Source of the DNA: Chionis minor | Taxonomy: Eukaryota > Chordata > Aves > Charadriiformes > Chionididae | Direction: 5' to 3' | Assembly (NCBI GenBank): GCA_013398295.1 | Contig: VZSF01017903.1 | Location: 1,124,062 to 1,188,061, forward strand | DNA: 64,000 bases | Part shown: piece by piece, positions 45,107 through 59,120 of the stretch | Numbering within the stretch: position 1 is the stretch's first letter | Layout: each line of letters starts with the position of its first letter | Translations under genes and position numbers: made by a program | Notes under the pieces: generated by a model | Told to the model about the DNA's origin: nothing | The model's input: the letters and a program-made list of their open reading frames with translations, nothing else | Database searches by the model: none

Positions 45107-48100
45107 AATGCCTGAAAATGCATGACAAAATGCCCTGACTCATTTGAAGTGAAAGCTGTATATATCTGGTGAAAACACAAATGATTGATGCACTTTAGCC
45201 AATGCAAAAGAAGTTTGAAGGAAAATGGTTTGCCTCAGTCTGTTGTCTCCCATCCTGTGGAATTCTACTGCGTGCTATGAATGATGCATATTTCATTGTC
45301 TTATAAGTGATACAGATCCACACCTATCAAATTCTGTGAAAGGGATTAATTTTCCTAAGCTAACAAATCTTGGGAGATGAGATGAAGTGTTGTTTTTCAT
45401 GTGGAAAGATGAAAGAAGCAATTAGAGAGCTGAATATAGGTAAATCCCACTAGAGCAGATCAGCTTGATTTTGCAAAATTTGTTTTGATGAGTTGCTGGG
45501 AGGGGTGTGTTGGCATAGGCACATTTTTATTCTGCGGCATCAGAAGAAAAGAAGAAGGAAGACTGGACCAAACTTAGCTTTTGTTGCTTAATTTTAGATA
45601 TGGTGGCTGCATTGAAGTCCACAGAGCATTTGTGCAAGTGCTTGCAGGAGTGAGGACTCATTAGAGAATTGATTGGCCCACCCTCACAGGAGTCGGTCCT
45701 GCTGCAAAAGACCACTTGAGATACAGAGTGATTAGCAACATGGAGTGGTTTAATTAGGATCTGATGAGTTGTATTAACTTGATGTGCCACTATGACTCAT
45801 CATAGCAATACTAGCTTGATTGTTAGCAGCACTTTCCATACTTCCTGATGGGCCAGGTTGAGTTGAAAGCATCAGTCATGGCTGTGGACAGATGTCCTCT
45901 TCTGGAGCTCCTTCTGTTAGGCCGTGTCCCCCACCGTCTCTGCTTTGTGCTGTGTTTCCACAGACGCTTCTCTCCGTACTACTGCCCTGTACACAGCTCC
46001 CATGCTGTCTGCGCTCTTAGCACACTTCTCTGTAGCCCCGGCAGTGGTGCTAGGACAGCTGTTTGAAACACCACATACTGAAGAATATCAGGAAGCTGCA
46101 CTCTGGATTTAAAAGAGCTTTGTCCTGATGGAAAGCAAAAAAAACCTCAGCTGATTGTGTAACTCGTGAGAATAATAATGGCTGTGCGAAGATAACATTA
46201 TCTTGAGGTTTTGGTGCATTGAACATAGAGGCACACTGAGCATGGGGAGTGTAACTTGCTGTACCTTGACGTTGACAAGTTGACAGATAGGGAAATCATT
46301 TATGGGTATAAAATACAACCCCTTACTCTTGTTATGCCGCTGTTAACACTAGTGGTATTAAAGCACTTAAGTGTCCTGGGACTGGGTCAGGACACAGCTC
46401 CAGCTAGGAAGATATTTTGTCAGCAGAAGCTTTTAGAAGTTGACTATAGACAGGGCAGCTAAGCACTGTGTCTCCCCTGTTGAATGATCATGTATTTTCA
46501 CTACTCCTCATAACCTTCTCTTAGCCCAAATCCTTCCTAATCTGAGTGCTTCCTCTTCTTTATCTCCTGCCTCACCTGTGTGTCTCTTTCCTGTTGTGGT
46601 GTGCCCATCTTGTCCTCCCAATTTCCCTGTCCTCCACTTGTTCTACGTATTGAAGAGTAGAAGAGATTGGGTGCGAGAGGCTCAAAGAACTGAGAGCAGA
46701 TGTGAGAAAAGCCCTTGGAATGGTGGGAAAAGATAGAGAGAAGGGGAGAGGATGGGGCGACGTAGTGGATGAAGCGTGGGAGGCATGGATGCAGAAGCAA
46801 GATCTAGAGCTGGAGGTCAGGGAGTGGTGAGGGAGAGGTGGAGGAAAGAGACGAGTAGGAGGCACAGGGAAAAGGATGCTGAGCATCTTCACCAGCAAGC
46901 AAGAGGCAGTAGTGAACATGACTTAGGTAGCTACCAGTGAACGATGTGGGTGGCGTTGCCTGCATGGCACTCCAACCGTGGATCAGCAGACACATCTTTT
47001 GTGAACTGGCTTGAGAAGCGCTTTTAAAACCAGGATCTGGGAACTCTATTTGAATGCAATTGACCTTTCTGCCTTTTCTTATCTCCAGCAAGGTCCCAGT
47101 CTTCTGCCCCTGCACAACTCAACCTCTGAACTGTGCCTGGCAGTATCTCTCATCACCCAGAGGGTGTATTTGGTCCATCCTTCGCCCTCCCCTTCTCTGA
47201 GGCATCCTGGGCCATGGCCAGCTGCTCCCTGTGGTGCTCCCTGGGCACTGCTGACATAGAGCAGGGGTGGCTGTTCCTTCTTGCATGGGTTTGGTGGTGA
47301 CAGATGACTGGCCTCGTGACAGAAGCATGAGCAGCATGCTGGGGTGTGTGTGGCCAATCTGGTCTCATGTCTTCTGGAAGGCCTTGTGGAACAGGACAGA
47401 AAACACTAAAATACCATTCTGTTGTTCACTGCCTTGCTGCGTTTTAAAAATGTTTAAATTTTGCCAATTTTTCTTATAGAAGTTTTTAAGAGTGTGGCAG
47501 CCATGCTACATGAAGGTAGCTGGTGCTAACTTCTACAACATAAACGACAATAATAATACCACAGTTATCAAGGTCCCTTGGGCTCTCTTGTAGATTTTTA
47601 TTATGGAAGTAGTAAAATACCCAGCAAAGTTGTATTGCATTTGTTTTGCTAGCTGTATGTTTATACTGTATTTATGATTTCTAGCTATTAGTTTATAATT
47701 CCATAAAAGAGAAAAAAGGTTAGGTTTTGGCCTGTGAAAGTGGAATCTGCTTCTTTAAAGAAAATTGAGTCTGTTTCCTTTTGAGAATTAATACGATACT
47801 GTTCATTTTTCCTATCAGAAGAAACTAAGTACAAACAAAGAAAGACTGTTTTCATTTGGTAATGCTGAACTAACCCAGGTTTACTGATTTCTAAATTCCA
47901 CTCACAGCATTACTATTGCACAAACAAAACAGATTTTATTCATTATTTTTGGCCGATGTTAGTTTTAGGTGTTGATTTCACGTTATGGTTTAGGAATGAA
48001 AACCAGCTCTGAAGTGAATGCAGAAATGAGGTTCATTACTTGTTAATAAAGTTTGGATATTTTCTGCTTTGCCAGTTTCTACCTTGTTGTTTTCTGGTGT

Positions 48101-50139
48101 GCAATGCCCTGCTTATGGGGAATGAGCTGTGTAAAACAGGTATTTGCTTGTCTCTTTAGAGATGAAGAAGTACATAGTTCACAGTGCAGGTCCTGAAATA
48201 GTGGTCCCTTTTGTGAAAATTTGTAGTCTGACAGTGCAAACAAAAATATTTGGTTTAAAACCACTCAAGAAAATGAAGTCAGTGCTGAGATGAGCAGAAG
48301 TAAACTTAAGAAACGTGATGCTTCAGTAATTCTGTTAGGATATTTTGCAGATTCTATTGGGGAATGTTGTTTGATTTTTTTTTTTCCCAGCGGCAACCTT
48401 GTGTAGCCTCAGCTGGGTAGACCAAAGACCTCGCCAGTACAAGTTTCTTTAAGAATGTTTTTAGTTATAGTCCTGGGGCAAGGGAAATTGTGGCTTGCTC
48501 TGGTTTTCTCTCAGTGGTGACATTTGGTGCTATTCCATCACTTCCTGCCATAATTTTGTTTTTTCAATGCTTCTCACGTGCGTGTGCTATTGTGACTCTG
48601 TCGCTGTGCTGTAACTATAATTATGCTGCAGAAGGTTGTCATCAGCGCTCCCAACTTCCTCAAAAGCTACAAATTAAGCTTTCTCATGCAGATTTGTAGG
48701 AGAGAGGATTTTTAGATATTTTCCTCTTTTTAAAGCTGGAGATCCACATGATTCAGCCTGAGGGAATGATGTGTTTTGAAAGTGAGAGGTCTTCTGCTTT
48801 TTGCAACGTGTGCTGGTGTTTTTCTGGAATACAAGACATCAAAGACAACTGTGTTTAGAAACAGTTTGTTTTATTGGGTTATTTTTGACGAACACCAGCC
48901 CTTTTCAATATTTGAGAAAGGCAGATTTGTCATATTTTAATTGATTAATTACGTGAACCTAAAGAGTTGATCAGGAGCCTTAAAAAATGTAAGGGGTTAG
49001 GACCCATTACAGTGCTGCAAGGGGTGTCTTTTAGGATGAACTATGTACCTAAATAGTGCCTGATGCATTTTAATGTTAATGTTGAAATTGTTCACAGAGA
49101 GGAAAAATGAAAGCTTACTCCAGTGACCTTTCCTGCAAGTCACAAGACCCGGATGGATGTTATGTCTATGGGACTCTTAAGGCACTCTCTTTTTTTCTTT
49201 TTTTTTTCCCCCCTCAACTCGCAGCAGGGGCGGTAAAAAGGAGAAACTTTGCACTTAGTGCCCCGCTTAGCGGGTGCAGTAGGCAGTAGTTAGCGTGGCT
49301 GCCAATCCTTGCTGCATGGTTGCTTCTTGATACTCTGTTGTGGCAAAGCAAAATGCCTCTATTTCTTAAAATGAAGAATTTCATGCACCGTTGAGTGGCG
49401 TGGGCAAGTACCACTAAGATAATGATGGAACATCTTCCCTGATAGATGTGTACAAGAGAGATTGTTTTTTCCTCCTTGTCACCACAGGTAAGGATCTGTA
49501 GTTAGTTGTGTAGTAATTGAGCCTGCTGTGCAATCGGGAGTCCTTGAAATCAGTGGGAAGGAAAAGCTTCCCTCCCTCTTGTTTGGTGCGGAAAGGGCTT
49601 GGGTTGTCTGCATTCATCCAGGAATACAACAGCGAGAGCTCGAGCGAAGGCTTGTTGTCTTGTACTTTCTCTCAACTTGTTAATGAGCATCCATAATTCA
49701 GCTTCAGAATTAATGACGAGGTTTAGTCCCCGACTTCATTATTAACTGTTTTTGTCAGTTGTTCTGCATCTCTCTCTGTGTATACACTAGCACACGCGTA
49801 CACACGCACATGCCCCATTATATAGTTTTTCATTTATCAAACAGCAAAGATGGATTAAATGTTTCACCCAAGTACTCACATTTCAGTAAATATTAGAGTT
49901 GAGAGTAGAAAGCAGGTACCTGAGGTGAAGGAAGAAAGGACAACTCTTACAAGTGTTTATATATTGATTTCACAAATTTAGTAAGCACTCAAATAGCTCT
50001 TTTTTTTTTTATTGTATCCCAGCACTGCACTGACCCCAGGTGAAGAGAAGACCTGATTTACTAGCCTTTTTAATATTAATGGTGAGATTGGTTCCTGTTT
50101 CCTTGTATTTACAACCTGAATAAACAAGGCAGGGAGGGG

Positions 50140-50245
50140 GGAAATGGAGAAGAGTGAAGCAGATAAGTGACTTGCCCAATTTCATAAAGCATGTTGAGAG
50201 ACGCAGGTCCCACTGCCCCGGGCCAGCGCTCTCTTCTCTCGGAGG
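50140..50245 (-). repeat. Possible MIR-like SINE fragment, reverse orientation
   Basis: The stretch AAGTGACTTGCCCAATTTCA followed by TAAAGCATGTTGAGAGACGC and AGGTCCCACTGCC with CAGCGCTCTC resembles the antisense MIR pattern (AAGTGACTTGCCCAAGGTCA, CACAGC, AGGTCTCCTGACTCCCAG). Only part of the element is recognisable. Confidence 0.5.
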
Positions 50246-51254
50246 CGCTCTGCAAGGATTGAGAGAGGTTCATTGCACTTGGATTAGTTGCAGATAAAAT
50301 GGATGCTCTCTGCAGTAAAATGTCTAATATCAATAAACAGATAAAATAATTGGTTTTCTTTTGAAGTAAAAACCCATGGTATTAAAAAAGAGATATTTTA
50401 GTAAAGAGTCTAAAACTGATTCTAAAATCAACATTTTGATCTGCAGGCAAATACCATTAAACTCAGCCCTTTGTTTATCTGCTCAGGCAAAATGTCACTC
50501 TCTGGACTGATAAACAGAATTTACAATACTTGTAGGAACTTGCAGTGCAGATTTTTAATCGGCATCTTTTGCCATTTGTTTTTCCATTGTTAATGTTAAA
50601 CTGTTAGGATGCTTCAAAATCCTTAGCTCACATATGGAAAGAAACCTCAGTACTTGTAAACTACCTTTTTATGTATCCAAAAGATCAGATTAAGTCTGTT
50701 CAGTTCTTAAAAATCAAGACTACCTTATTTACAATACCAAACTTTTAAACTGCTGCATAAACTCTGAAATACTTGCTTTGTATTTAGAGGTGTAGCCTGC
50801 CACCAGCTGTGGTTAAATCCATGTTAGCGGAGCTAACTCCGTAAGACACCATAGAAGAGACTGAATCATTAAATTTGTAATGAAGGTTAGAAGAGTCGAG
50901 CTGGCGAATTAAGCTATACTTGTCATCTTTTTAGAGATTATGTGCTTGCCTGATATGCTGAGATAATGTTAAAACAGGATGAGTCCACTGATCATATTAT
51001 TGTGACCTAATTGATGCAAATGAGACAAAAGCACACTGCATCATCTTGACGTGGTGGTGATGGCTTGTTCTTCCTTCTAACCAATGCAGTCAAATTCTTG
51101 TATCTGGAGTAAACAGAAAAATAATTAATTTAATATGCTTTGGTGAATATTAAGGCAAAAAATATCAACCCCAAACCAACCAAAAACCCGTAAAGCAAGA
51201 ATAGTATTTACGATACAAACCAGAAAGAGTGTGAATATATAAGTATCTTGGTTT

Positions 51255-51642
51255 GCCTATGATTGAAAGGCTGAGGGAGTTGGATCTTTTTAGTGTAGAG
51301 AAGACTCGGGGCGGGGGGGGGAAATCTCATCAATGTTTACAAATACTTGAAGGGAGGGGGCCAGGCTTTTTTCAGTGGTACCCAGTGACAGGACAAGGTA
51401 ATGGGTATAAACTCAAATATAGGAAGTTCCATTTCGACATGAGGGGGAACTTCTTTACTTTAAGGGTGGCAGCACACTGGAACAGGCTGCCCAGAGAAGT
51501 GGTGGAGTCTCTCACTCTGGAGAAGTTCAAAACCCACCTGGACACCATCCTGTGCAACCTGCTGTAGGTGGACCTGCTCTGGCAGGAGGGTTGGTCCAGA
51601 TGATCTCTAGAGGTCCCTTCCAACCCTTAACATGCTGTGATT
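51255..51642 (+). mobile_element. CR1 LINE 3' fragment
   Basis: The sequence begins with AAGGCTGAGGGAGTTGGATC and has CGACATGAGGGGGAACTTCT, ACTGGAACAGGCTGCCCAGA and GTGGTGGAGTCTCTCACTCT in order. It ends with CTAGAGGTCCCTTCCAACCC and ATGCTGTGATT. This is the 3' end of the reverse-transcriptase ORF and the 3' UTR of a sauropsid CR1. An open frame crosses it (HWNRLPREVVESLTLEKF), but earlier parts read correctly only in another frame, so small indels have broken it. It is 5'-truncated and inactive, in sense orientation inside SLC49A4 intron 1. Confidence 0.92.
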
Positions 51643-54600
51643 AGGATGCGCATAGAGAAAGATGCAGTAGCTCAAATTGCAGGGTGGTTCTGTGAGTGTC
51701 ATAATAATTCTCAATTGCAGCTTTGCTTCTCACAATTATGTTCTAGCAGCTTCTATGTTTGTTTTAGTTGTTACACGTGTTCAGTCGCTTCCCTCAAGAT
51801 GACTGTCTTCACTCTGAAACACTTGGCTAGCTAAATTTTGTGCTTTCAGTCTCTTAGTTTTATTGGGATTTTTTATGAGATTATTGTCTAATGTCATAAT
51901 TCAGGAGTGATGCTGTCCTTTTAAGGGTGCACATGATGATGTTTCTGCAGAGAATGCATGTTTTTCATCTGAGAGTTACACTGAAAAAAGGACCGGTGGG
52001 GACAAGTGTTAGCCGTCACATTTTGAGTTGTGCACGCAGTCTTGCTGTGTCTGTCTAACAAGGCCTAGCAGCAGAAATAACTCTATCTTTGGGACAGATC
52101 TGGTCCCTGGTACCACTCTTTCTTCTTCATTTGGCTGGGACTTCCCTGTGGGTTGCCCTGCATCACTGGTGATGATGCTTCTGGGATGTTGGTTCTTCTG
52201 AATTTCTGACCCTGATTAGAAAGTCTATACCAAACCACAGGAACTCCTTTAGCTGAAGCTACTGTGTTTATGCATACAAAGTTTGTTTGAATTTAAATTT
52301 TGCAATAAGTTAATTCATAAGAAATTTCTAACTCCTCCTGGTAGCCTGGATGTTAACCGGGTACCTATTGCTGATGGAGTCTGTTACAACAGCAGTAAGA
52401 AATTATAAAGAGGAATGTACCTCCTACATCTGCAGTTCAAGAGATTTCTAGTACGCATTTTGCCTGGGAATCCCAATCTGCCTACTGTTTATGTCACACA
52501 TAAATTGGAGCACAGTGTCTAGCTGCACTTGCCATGCAGCCCTCCACTGGAAAGTGGAACTGGGCTGTGTTGTAGGATCTGTTCAGGAAAAGGTCTAGTT
52601 TTTGTGTCCTAGACGAGACTGGGGTGAACAGGACAAATGTTTTGGGTCTGATTGCTTTCAAGCGTGTCCTGTGTGATGGAGCTTGGTTCTTACTATTTGG
52701 TACCAGACGTATGCTGTCACTCATCTTGCAAAATGCTTAAATGAGGTCACTAGGAGTTTTTGCTTTATTTTCAATCAGAAAAAAAAAACCAAACCAAAAC
52801 CTGCATTCCTAAACCTTTTTAGGTGAAATTTGGGTGTTGCTTTGGTAGTGTCACGTAGAGCCAGGGGAACAGATGGAAACAACTTACTTCAATTTGTTTT
52901 AAGAACACAGCGTACAAAAGACGGGGCAATAACAGAAGCATCAGCATCATGTATGTGGTGCTTGATGGCACCCTGTGACATCTTTGCCATCAAACTAGGT
53001 GTAACTTTTGAGTAGCTACATATCAGCGGGTAGTTGTTCTCTCTTGCATGCGATCTTTGTATTTGGTTCCCAATTTTTGTTGCTTTTGAGTGTAGCTGTT
53101 GCTATTCTTGATAACATGTTTATTTTCCATTGAGTTTCCAAACACAATTTATGCTCCTCTGCAATCAAGTGCTTTTGTGGAATCTAAGGCAGGCCCAATA
53201 CACTGATTTCTCAAGTTTGTTCTGTGTGTTAGCAGAAAGATTGGGAGCACATCTCAGCTATGAAGTCTTTTTACATCAGTGAAAAGGTTCTTTTGAGAAT
53301 TGTATTGCTTGATGCAAGGATGTGTTTTTTCTGAAGGAGGGTTGCTGCTTAATGTCCTTAATGACAGTAGTCAATTTGGCAAAGCGCAGGCACAACAGAA
53401 GTTTTATTCACTGTGTTTAGTAGAAAGGTAGCAATATATATTTTTTTTGTATTTTAATCATGACAAAGATAATTGATCTTGTGAGAGTAAGTGGCACAAC
53501 TATTAGTGTAATTTTGCTAGAATTACATTTAAAATGCAGAGATTTCTGGAGTAGTAGATAATGATAAAGTAGGGACACTGTAGAGAGCTTTCAGGATACC
53601 CTGATAAAGTGTGCTGTTTAATCAAGCTTTTGTTTTATTATGGCTGAATGTAAAGGCACTCATTAAGGAGGAAGAGAAACAGGTCCTTGTTCTGAAATGG
53701 AGAGTTGGTTTCCGGCAAAGAGTCAGTTTTAAAAAAGGATAGTGGAAGAATATGGAAGGTATTGGGTAGCTATGTTGCCAAGACACAAAACCAATTCTAG
53801 AACCGAAGAAAAACTGTGAAAGACTTTTAGAACTCAGTGCTTTGTTTGCTGAAACCAAAGGTAAAGGCTATTTATTGTATGTTAACTTCAGAGATGGAAA
53901 AATGCAAGATCCTTTGCTTTGTCAAGAAAGGCAGGCAAAACAGGCATTTGACAACTGAATTTGCTTTAAATCGAAAGGAAAAGCACAATTTAACAGTGAA
54001 TTGTTGGAATGGCTGTTGAAATTGGTGAGTTTTTAATTCCCTAATGTGTGGGCATCAAGGGAACATTATTTTTAGTTTTTTTAGCTAGATATACTTTAGT
54101 CAAAATAGTAGCAGAGTAGTTAAGCAAATTAAAATGCTCTCAGTTCAGTGTCAGAAGGGACCATTCTTTCTTCCAGCCTGGTCTTTAAAAACTGTGAAAA
54201 TGTGCAGCAGGCTGATGTCACTTGTTTCTAATTAGAGCCTTGTTGTATCCTGTATCTGTGAGGACTGATTTTAGTATCTGCAGCTGAAGGAAGGAAACCC
54301 CTCAGATGTTAATACAGCAGAATGTGCGAGCTGTACGAGGGAAATCCACTGCGGCCGTGCCGGGTGGAATGCTCAATCCGTCAGTCTCTCCTCTGGCCAA
54401 ACTTCCATTAATGGCAGCAGAAAGGTGAAAACTGTCTGTTCTGCACATCCAACTGGAATTTCCCCCCTAAGGCTTTGTTGTGTGTGGGGTGGGGGGGATG
54501 ACAACCCAAACAATACCTGCCATTTATGTGATGCTCCAAACTGGAAGTGTGTTGCCCTCGGTGGGTCTGGAACAGCAGCTGGGAAACCAGGATGCTGCTG

Positions 54601-57600
54601 TAACACTGGTCTTGGCTGGGGGAGAATGCGCAGGATGTTCGCTGCCACTAGACAGCGGAAGTAGAAACTTCCACTTCTCAATGCGAGGGCAATTTTGACT
54701 TGAATGTGTGGTTTGTGTGAGTAAGGATTTGGTTTTTACAGTCTGTCAGTCACATGGTTTATGACGTTTTGTGGTAATGGGTGACCAATAAGTGAGAGAA
54801 GGGATGGTTATACTTCTCAAAAGCTTACAAAAGCATTAAACAGTTGCTAATCATGTTCTCTTTCTGAATAGCAAACTGATAATGCATAAATGGTTGGAAT
54901 GAGGAGTTCATTGTAGCTGCACAACGTCTTTTTTTAAAGTTTCTTATTAAATTGGGCATAATAAATCACTTAACTGGGTTACAAGTCAGTAATGCAGTGT
55001 GAAGGAGGGGGAAGGAATTTTCTTTTCATACTTTAAAAAGTATCTTGAAAGTGAGGCGTGCTGGAAGAGTTGTGGGTGCTTGCAACACCCACGTATTGGA
55101 TGCTGTCGCCTGGTGTTGCTGTGAGGGAACTGAAGAGCAGCTGGGTGCCACCGGTGGCTGCTGCCTCCCACTCCGGTGGGAGACCACGTCGTGCTGTGTT
55201 GGGTTTTGCTCATTTTCTTTGCTGGGCTCTGTGTGTGTGTGGAGGCATGCCTGGGTTCATCACACTGTGCCTTGCAGCAGCTGCTTTCCCAGAGGAGAGG
55301 AAAGGAAACTAGTGGGGCAGCTGGAAATGTCCCAGGGGCCAGATCCGGTCAGCACACCCTGCCAGCACAGGTAGACATCAAGGTTTACTAGTGCAACATG
55401 GTCTTGGCAGGGTTAAAAGTTTGTGTTTTGCAGGAGAGTTAAGAGGATGGTGGGTTGAGAAGTTGCGTTAAGTCTCTAATAGTGGCAGGAGTTTGGGGGA
55501 TAGTTGTTTTAAAAAGAAATAAAAGCCAGCAAATGTAGTGTGGGCTGCTGAAGTTGTAAAGCAGTGTGTTGTTAGCTGCAGGAGGGTTAAGCAGTTGAAT
55601 AATACTGACTGTTTCACTCATAAATGGTGATTAATATGTCTTTTTGTTACTGACTCAATTTTGGCTGCTAGCTTGGACTTTTCTGTCAATGGTGTTTGGC
55701 AGTCCTGAACGTGGCCACACTTTGCCCCATGGTCAGCACAACCTGTGGGGTCCACAAAACTCCTGAAGAGCAGAGTGGGGCTGAGCAGCTAACGAGAGAG
55801 GCTCCGAAGAGCAAAGAACTTCCTCCATTGGCAGAAAATGCATTTTAGGAAATTTCTTCCCTTTCCAGCCATGTGTCAGAAACCTCTGATAGAAGAGGTC
55901 TGGGAACTGGATGATGGATTTTAAGTTGTACCACCCACCACCCCCCCATCAGTTACCGATTGCATTTACAGGATAAAATTAATGAAGTTAATTACACCTA
56001 CTCAAAATCATGTTTCAATGAATTACGTGGATCTTTTAAAGTAGAGAATTAATTTCTTGTTGGGTTCACAGGGTTGTTTTTTTCAGGCTTGGTTGGTTAC
56101 TTTGGTTTATTGTCCCCATGATGGATGCTACTCTGGGGTGCACCTTTTAAGAGTAATACAAGATGCCCAATTCAGATTAAGGCCCACTGTAATGTTCAAA
56201 GCAAAAATACTGAAATAATTATAAAAATGCTATTAAAGATCTATTTCTAACAAAGATGAAAAGGAAGATGGATTCAGAGAGTTAAAATGTAAAGCGAAAT
56301 AAAATGGGAACATGCTTAGAGGGTAGAAATACAACATGTAATTAGCAAAGAAAATGCCTAATATGCTGCTTGCTGACAGTCTTGTTTATTTTGGTGTCGT
56401 CATTTTCAACATGCAGCTTTAACTGAAGGAATTTTTAGGGGTGTGTTAAGCGGGGGGGGAGGTGGAAGGCCAAAGAATAATCTGTGCAATCAAAACTTTT
56501 AAAGTGATACACTACAGTGTATAGTATTCAAGATGAGGACATGAAAGAATGTTTGGAGAGATCAAACATACATACAGGCTTTAGCTGATAATTTTATTTT
56601 AAAATTAGCTGACGCATAAGGTTAACATTAAAGATAAGCCTAAATTTAGGGCTGGGGGAGAACTTCAGCATCCAGTTCTGTTTTCACTGGATGGCATGTT
56701 GTTTTTCTTGGGAAACTTTTCTGCACATTTAAATTAAAACTTGGTTTGTATTTTTTGGTTTGTTTTGGGCAGGGGGCTGCTGTGTTGTTGTTTTTTTTTT
56801 TTTAATTAAAAATAAAGAAGTTTTTGATTTGGAAACACTCCTCACATGTCCTGTGGTGATTTAAACTTAAATTTCTGTATACTGCTACTTTACTGCTGTG
56901 CCCTGGGCTTACACCTGGCCTGTCTCTTCTGTGGCGACCCTTGAGCTGGACCTTCCAGGCTGGCTGTCTCTGTCCTTGTGTCTCCTGAAAAGCAGAACAT
57001 GCCATGTTTTGTGACATGTAGTTCAAAAAGACTGGTTTACATGGAAAATATGAAGGTGATGTGTACATTGCTAGAGCTTTCCTGAAACGTTGCAGCAGGT
57101 TTCCAAATGGAAGACTGCAGATTTTTCTGTTAAAATACTTGTATTTCAATTTTCCATCAATAAAATTATAATTCGCATTGTGTACAAGTTCTCATTAATA
57201 ACAAAATAAATGTTAACAGATTTATTTCCCAGGCGAAAAGGCAAAAGCATCACATGTGATACTGATACAAATGGTTACCCCCACAACACACGCAGTATGG
57301 TAATATGGGGTTAAGCATGGCATGAAGGCTGGTGTGGTGGCCCAGCAAACATGAAGAACAACAGGATTTTGAACAGCCATATTATCTGGGCATTTAGTTA
57401 GGGCTTTCTGAACATGCATGCTTGAAAAACCAGTTTAACAGCACCGAGTGCTGGCTGAGCACAGAGTTAAGCAAGTAATTCTGGACACACATTGGAAATC
57501 CTTCAAGGAAACAAATAATCTTGGCTGATGCTACTTCTCCAGGGCATCAGGGGTGTGAGGTGTCCTTTGGAGTTGCAGGGCTGCAGGTTGCATTCCTTTC

Positions 57601-59026
57601 ACTAATGGCTGAGCCATACCAAAGGAAGTCATACTTCCATTTCAGAAAACCTGTGGCATTAGATTCTTCTTGTTGGGGATGTCTCAGGCTGGCTTGATGG
57701 AGAGAGGAGCCCTTGGTTCAGTTTGTGCAGTGTCCACCACAAGTTTAATATCCATGAGTGAGGGTCATTAAGAGCTGTTACAGTAAGACCAAAGTGATGT
57801 CTCGTTTTCTAAAATTACATATTGGTAAAATACATGCTCTAAAACCCCAATAAAATTCACATGGTGACAAGGTATTTAATGCGACTACTGGTTGAATTGT
57901 ACTGATTACAGGAGTCATTAACATAGAGGGAGCGCTTCTCTGAAAATTGGCAGTTCTAGAAACAATCAAAATCGTTTGTTTGTTAGGTGAGTTATCATAG
58001 GGACTTGTTCTTTTTTGGTCTGTGTTTTGCATAGTTACTGGTTTCACCTAATGTTAGAGATATGGTGTGTTCGTCATCATTTAATTGTGTTTATTATGTT
58101 CTGCTAGGAACATGGAAGCCCTTTATTTTCTGTTTGTTGTTGTGAAACTGTTTCAAGTTTTATGACTTCACAGATATGGACTGTATCAGCGGTTTTTAAT
58201 TGTGCATATTTATGACTTTTGGTGTTTTACAAGATTCTGAAGATTAAGCCCCTCAGCTGTCACTGTTCTCTATCTGTTTGCTGCTGATGGAAACACCTTA
58301 GCAGCAGCAAGTAAACTGCGGGCAAAAGGAATTGCAGCACTAAGATAAAGTTGTTTCTAATCTAAGTGCTTCTCAGTGGAGAATCACAGTATGAGGAAAA
58401 AACATATTCAAGGAATCAGTCAATTGTAGCTTTTTTCTAATGTACTGTATTTACAACCCCTGACAAGCTGAGCGCAGCGAAAACCTGGCTTAATTGCAAG
58501 GACTGCAAAAAAATACTTGCACTTTTTTCCCCTGAATAAATAGTTACTTCTTCAGGATGAAATGTGTATCCACATTACAAAAGAAAACAATAACAGTGCT
58601 GTGTCTGCGTTCATTAAGTGGTTGGAAAAGAATGTACAAGTCCAGATTTTTCTTTGGATCTACTTAGATTTCAGATCACACATTGGAGCATGTTCCCTGA
58701 TGCTTCTAATTCTAAAGGAAATAGAGTACATTTTGATGATACTTTTATTATCACTTTTCACTTCCAAGAATGTCTCTAAGATTTTGGATTCAGTCCTGTG
58801 CAACAGTATGCCAAGAATAAGCCTTTGTAATTCTGGAGTGTACAAAATAACATAGGATTTCATAATGTATCTGTAATTCATATCAGCACCAAAGTGTTTA
58901 TGACTTGAAAGAGATATGCATTGCTTCTGGGAGACTGCATGTAAATATACATATTTAGGCAACGTTTTTTTTTGTGCAACATTGCTGACTTAACTTGTAA
59001 AATACTGTTGTTTTTTTCCATCTTAG

Positions 59027-59120
59027 GTCTGAGGGTAACTGTGTTGCTAACATCATCCCTCATGGTATTGGGAGCTGGCCTGAGATGTGTTCCAGTTTCA
59101 GACCTAGAAATTAGGAAGAA
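59027..59120 (+). CDS. SLC49A4: SLC49A4 (DIRC2) coding exon 2
   Basis: The exon is 94 nt, from acceptor CCATCTTAG|GTCTGA to donor AAGAA|GTAAGT, entering in phase 1 and leaving in phase 2. Joined to exon 1 it reads [20 protein letters not shown], then [15 protein letters not shown] with the last codon split. This is the end of the motif-A loop and transmembrane helix 3, matching mammalian SLC49A4 almost residue for residue. Exon 3 was searched for downstream and is not in the window. Confidence 0.95.

Larger units (their letters stand above)
39645..59026 (+). other. SLC49A4 intron 1
   Basis: This 19.4-kb intron contains the A15G21 tract, a CR1 fragment, one probable reverse MIR-like relic near 50140, T-runs near 42152 and 49190, and otherwise unique-looking AT-rich DNA. 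No further exon or RNA gene was recognised. Confidence 0.9.

Noticed and set aside
54160..54300. Possible old CR1/L3 fragment (AGAAGGGACCATTC)
   Set aside because: Only one short motif agrees; the expected following sequence is absent, so it is not supported.
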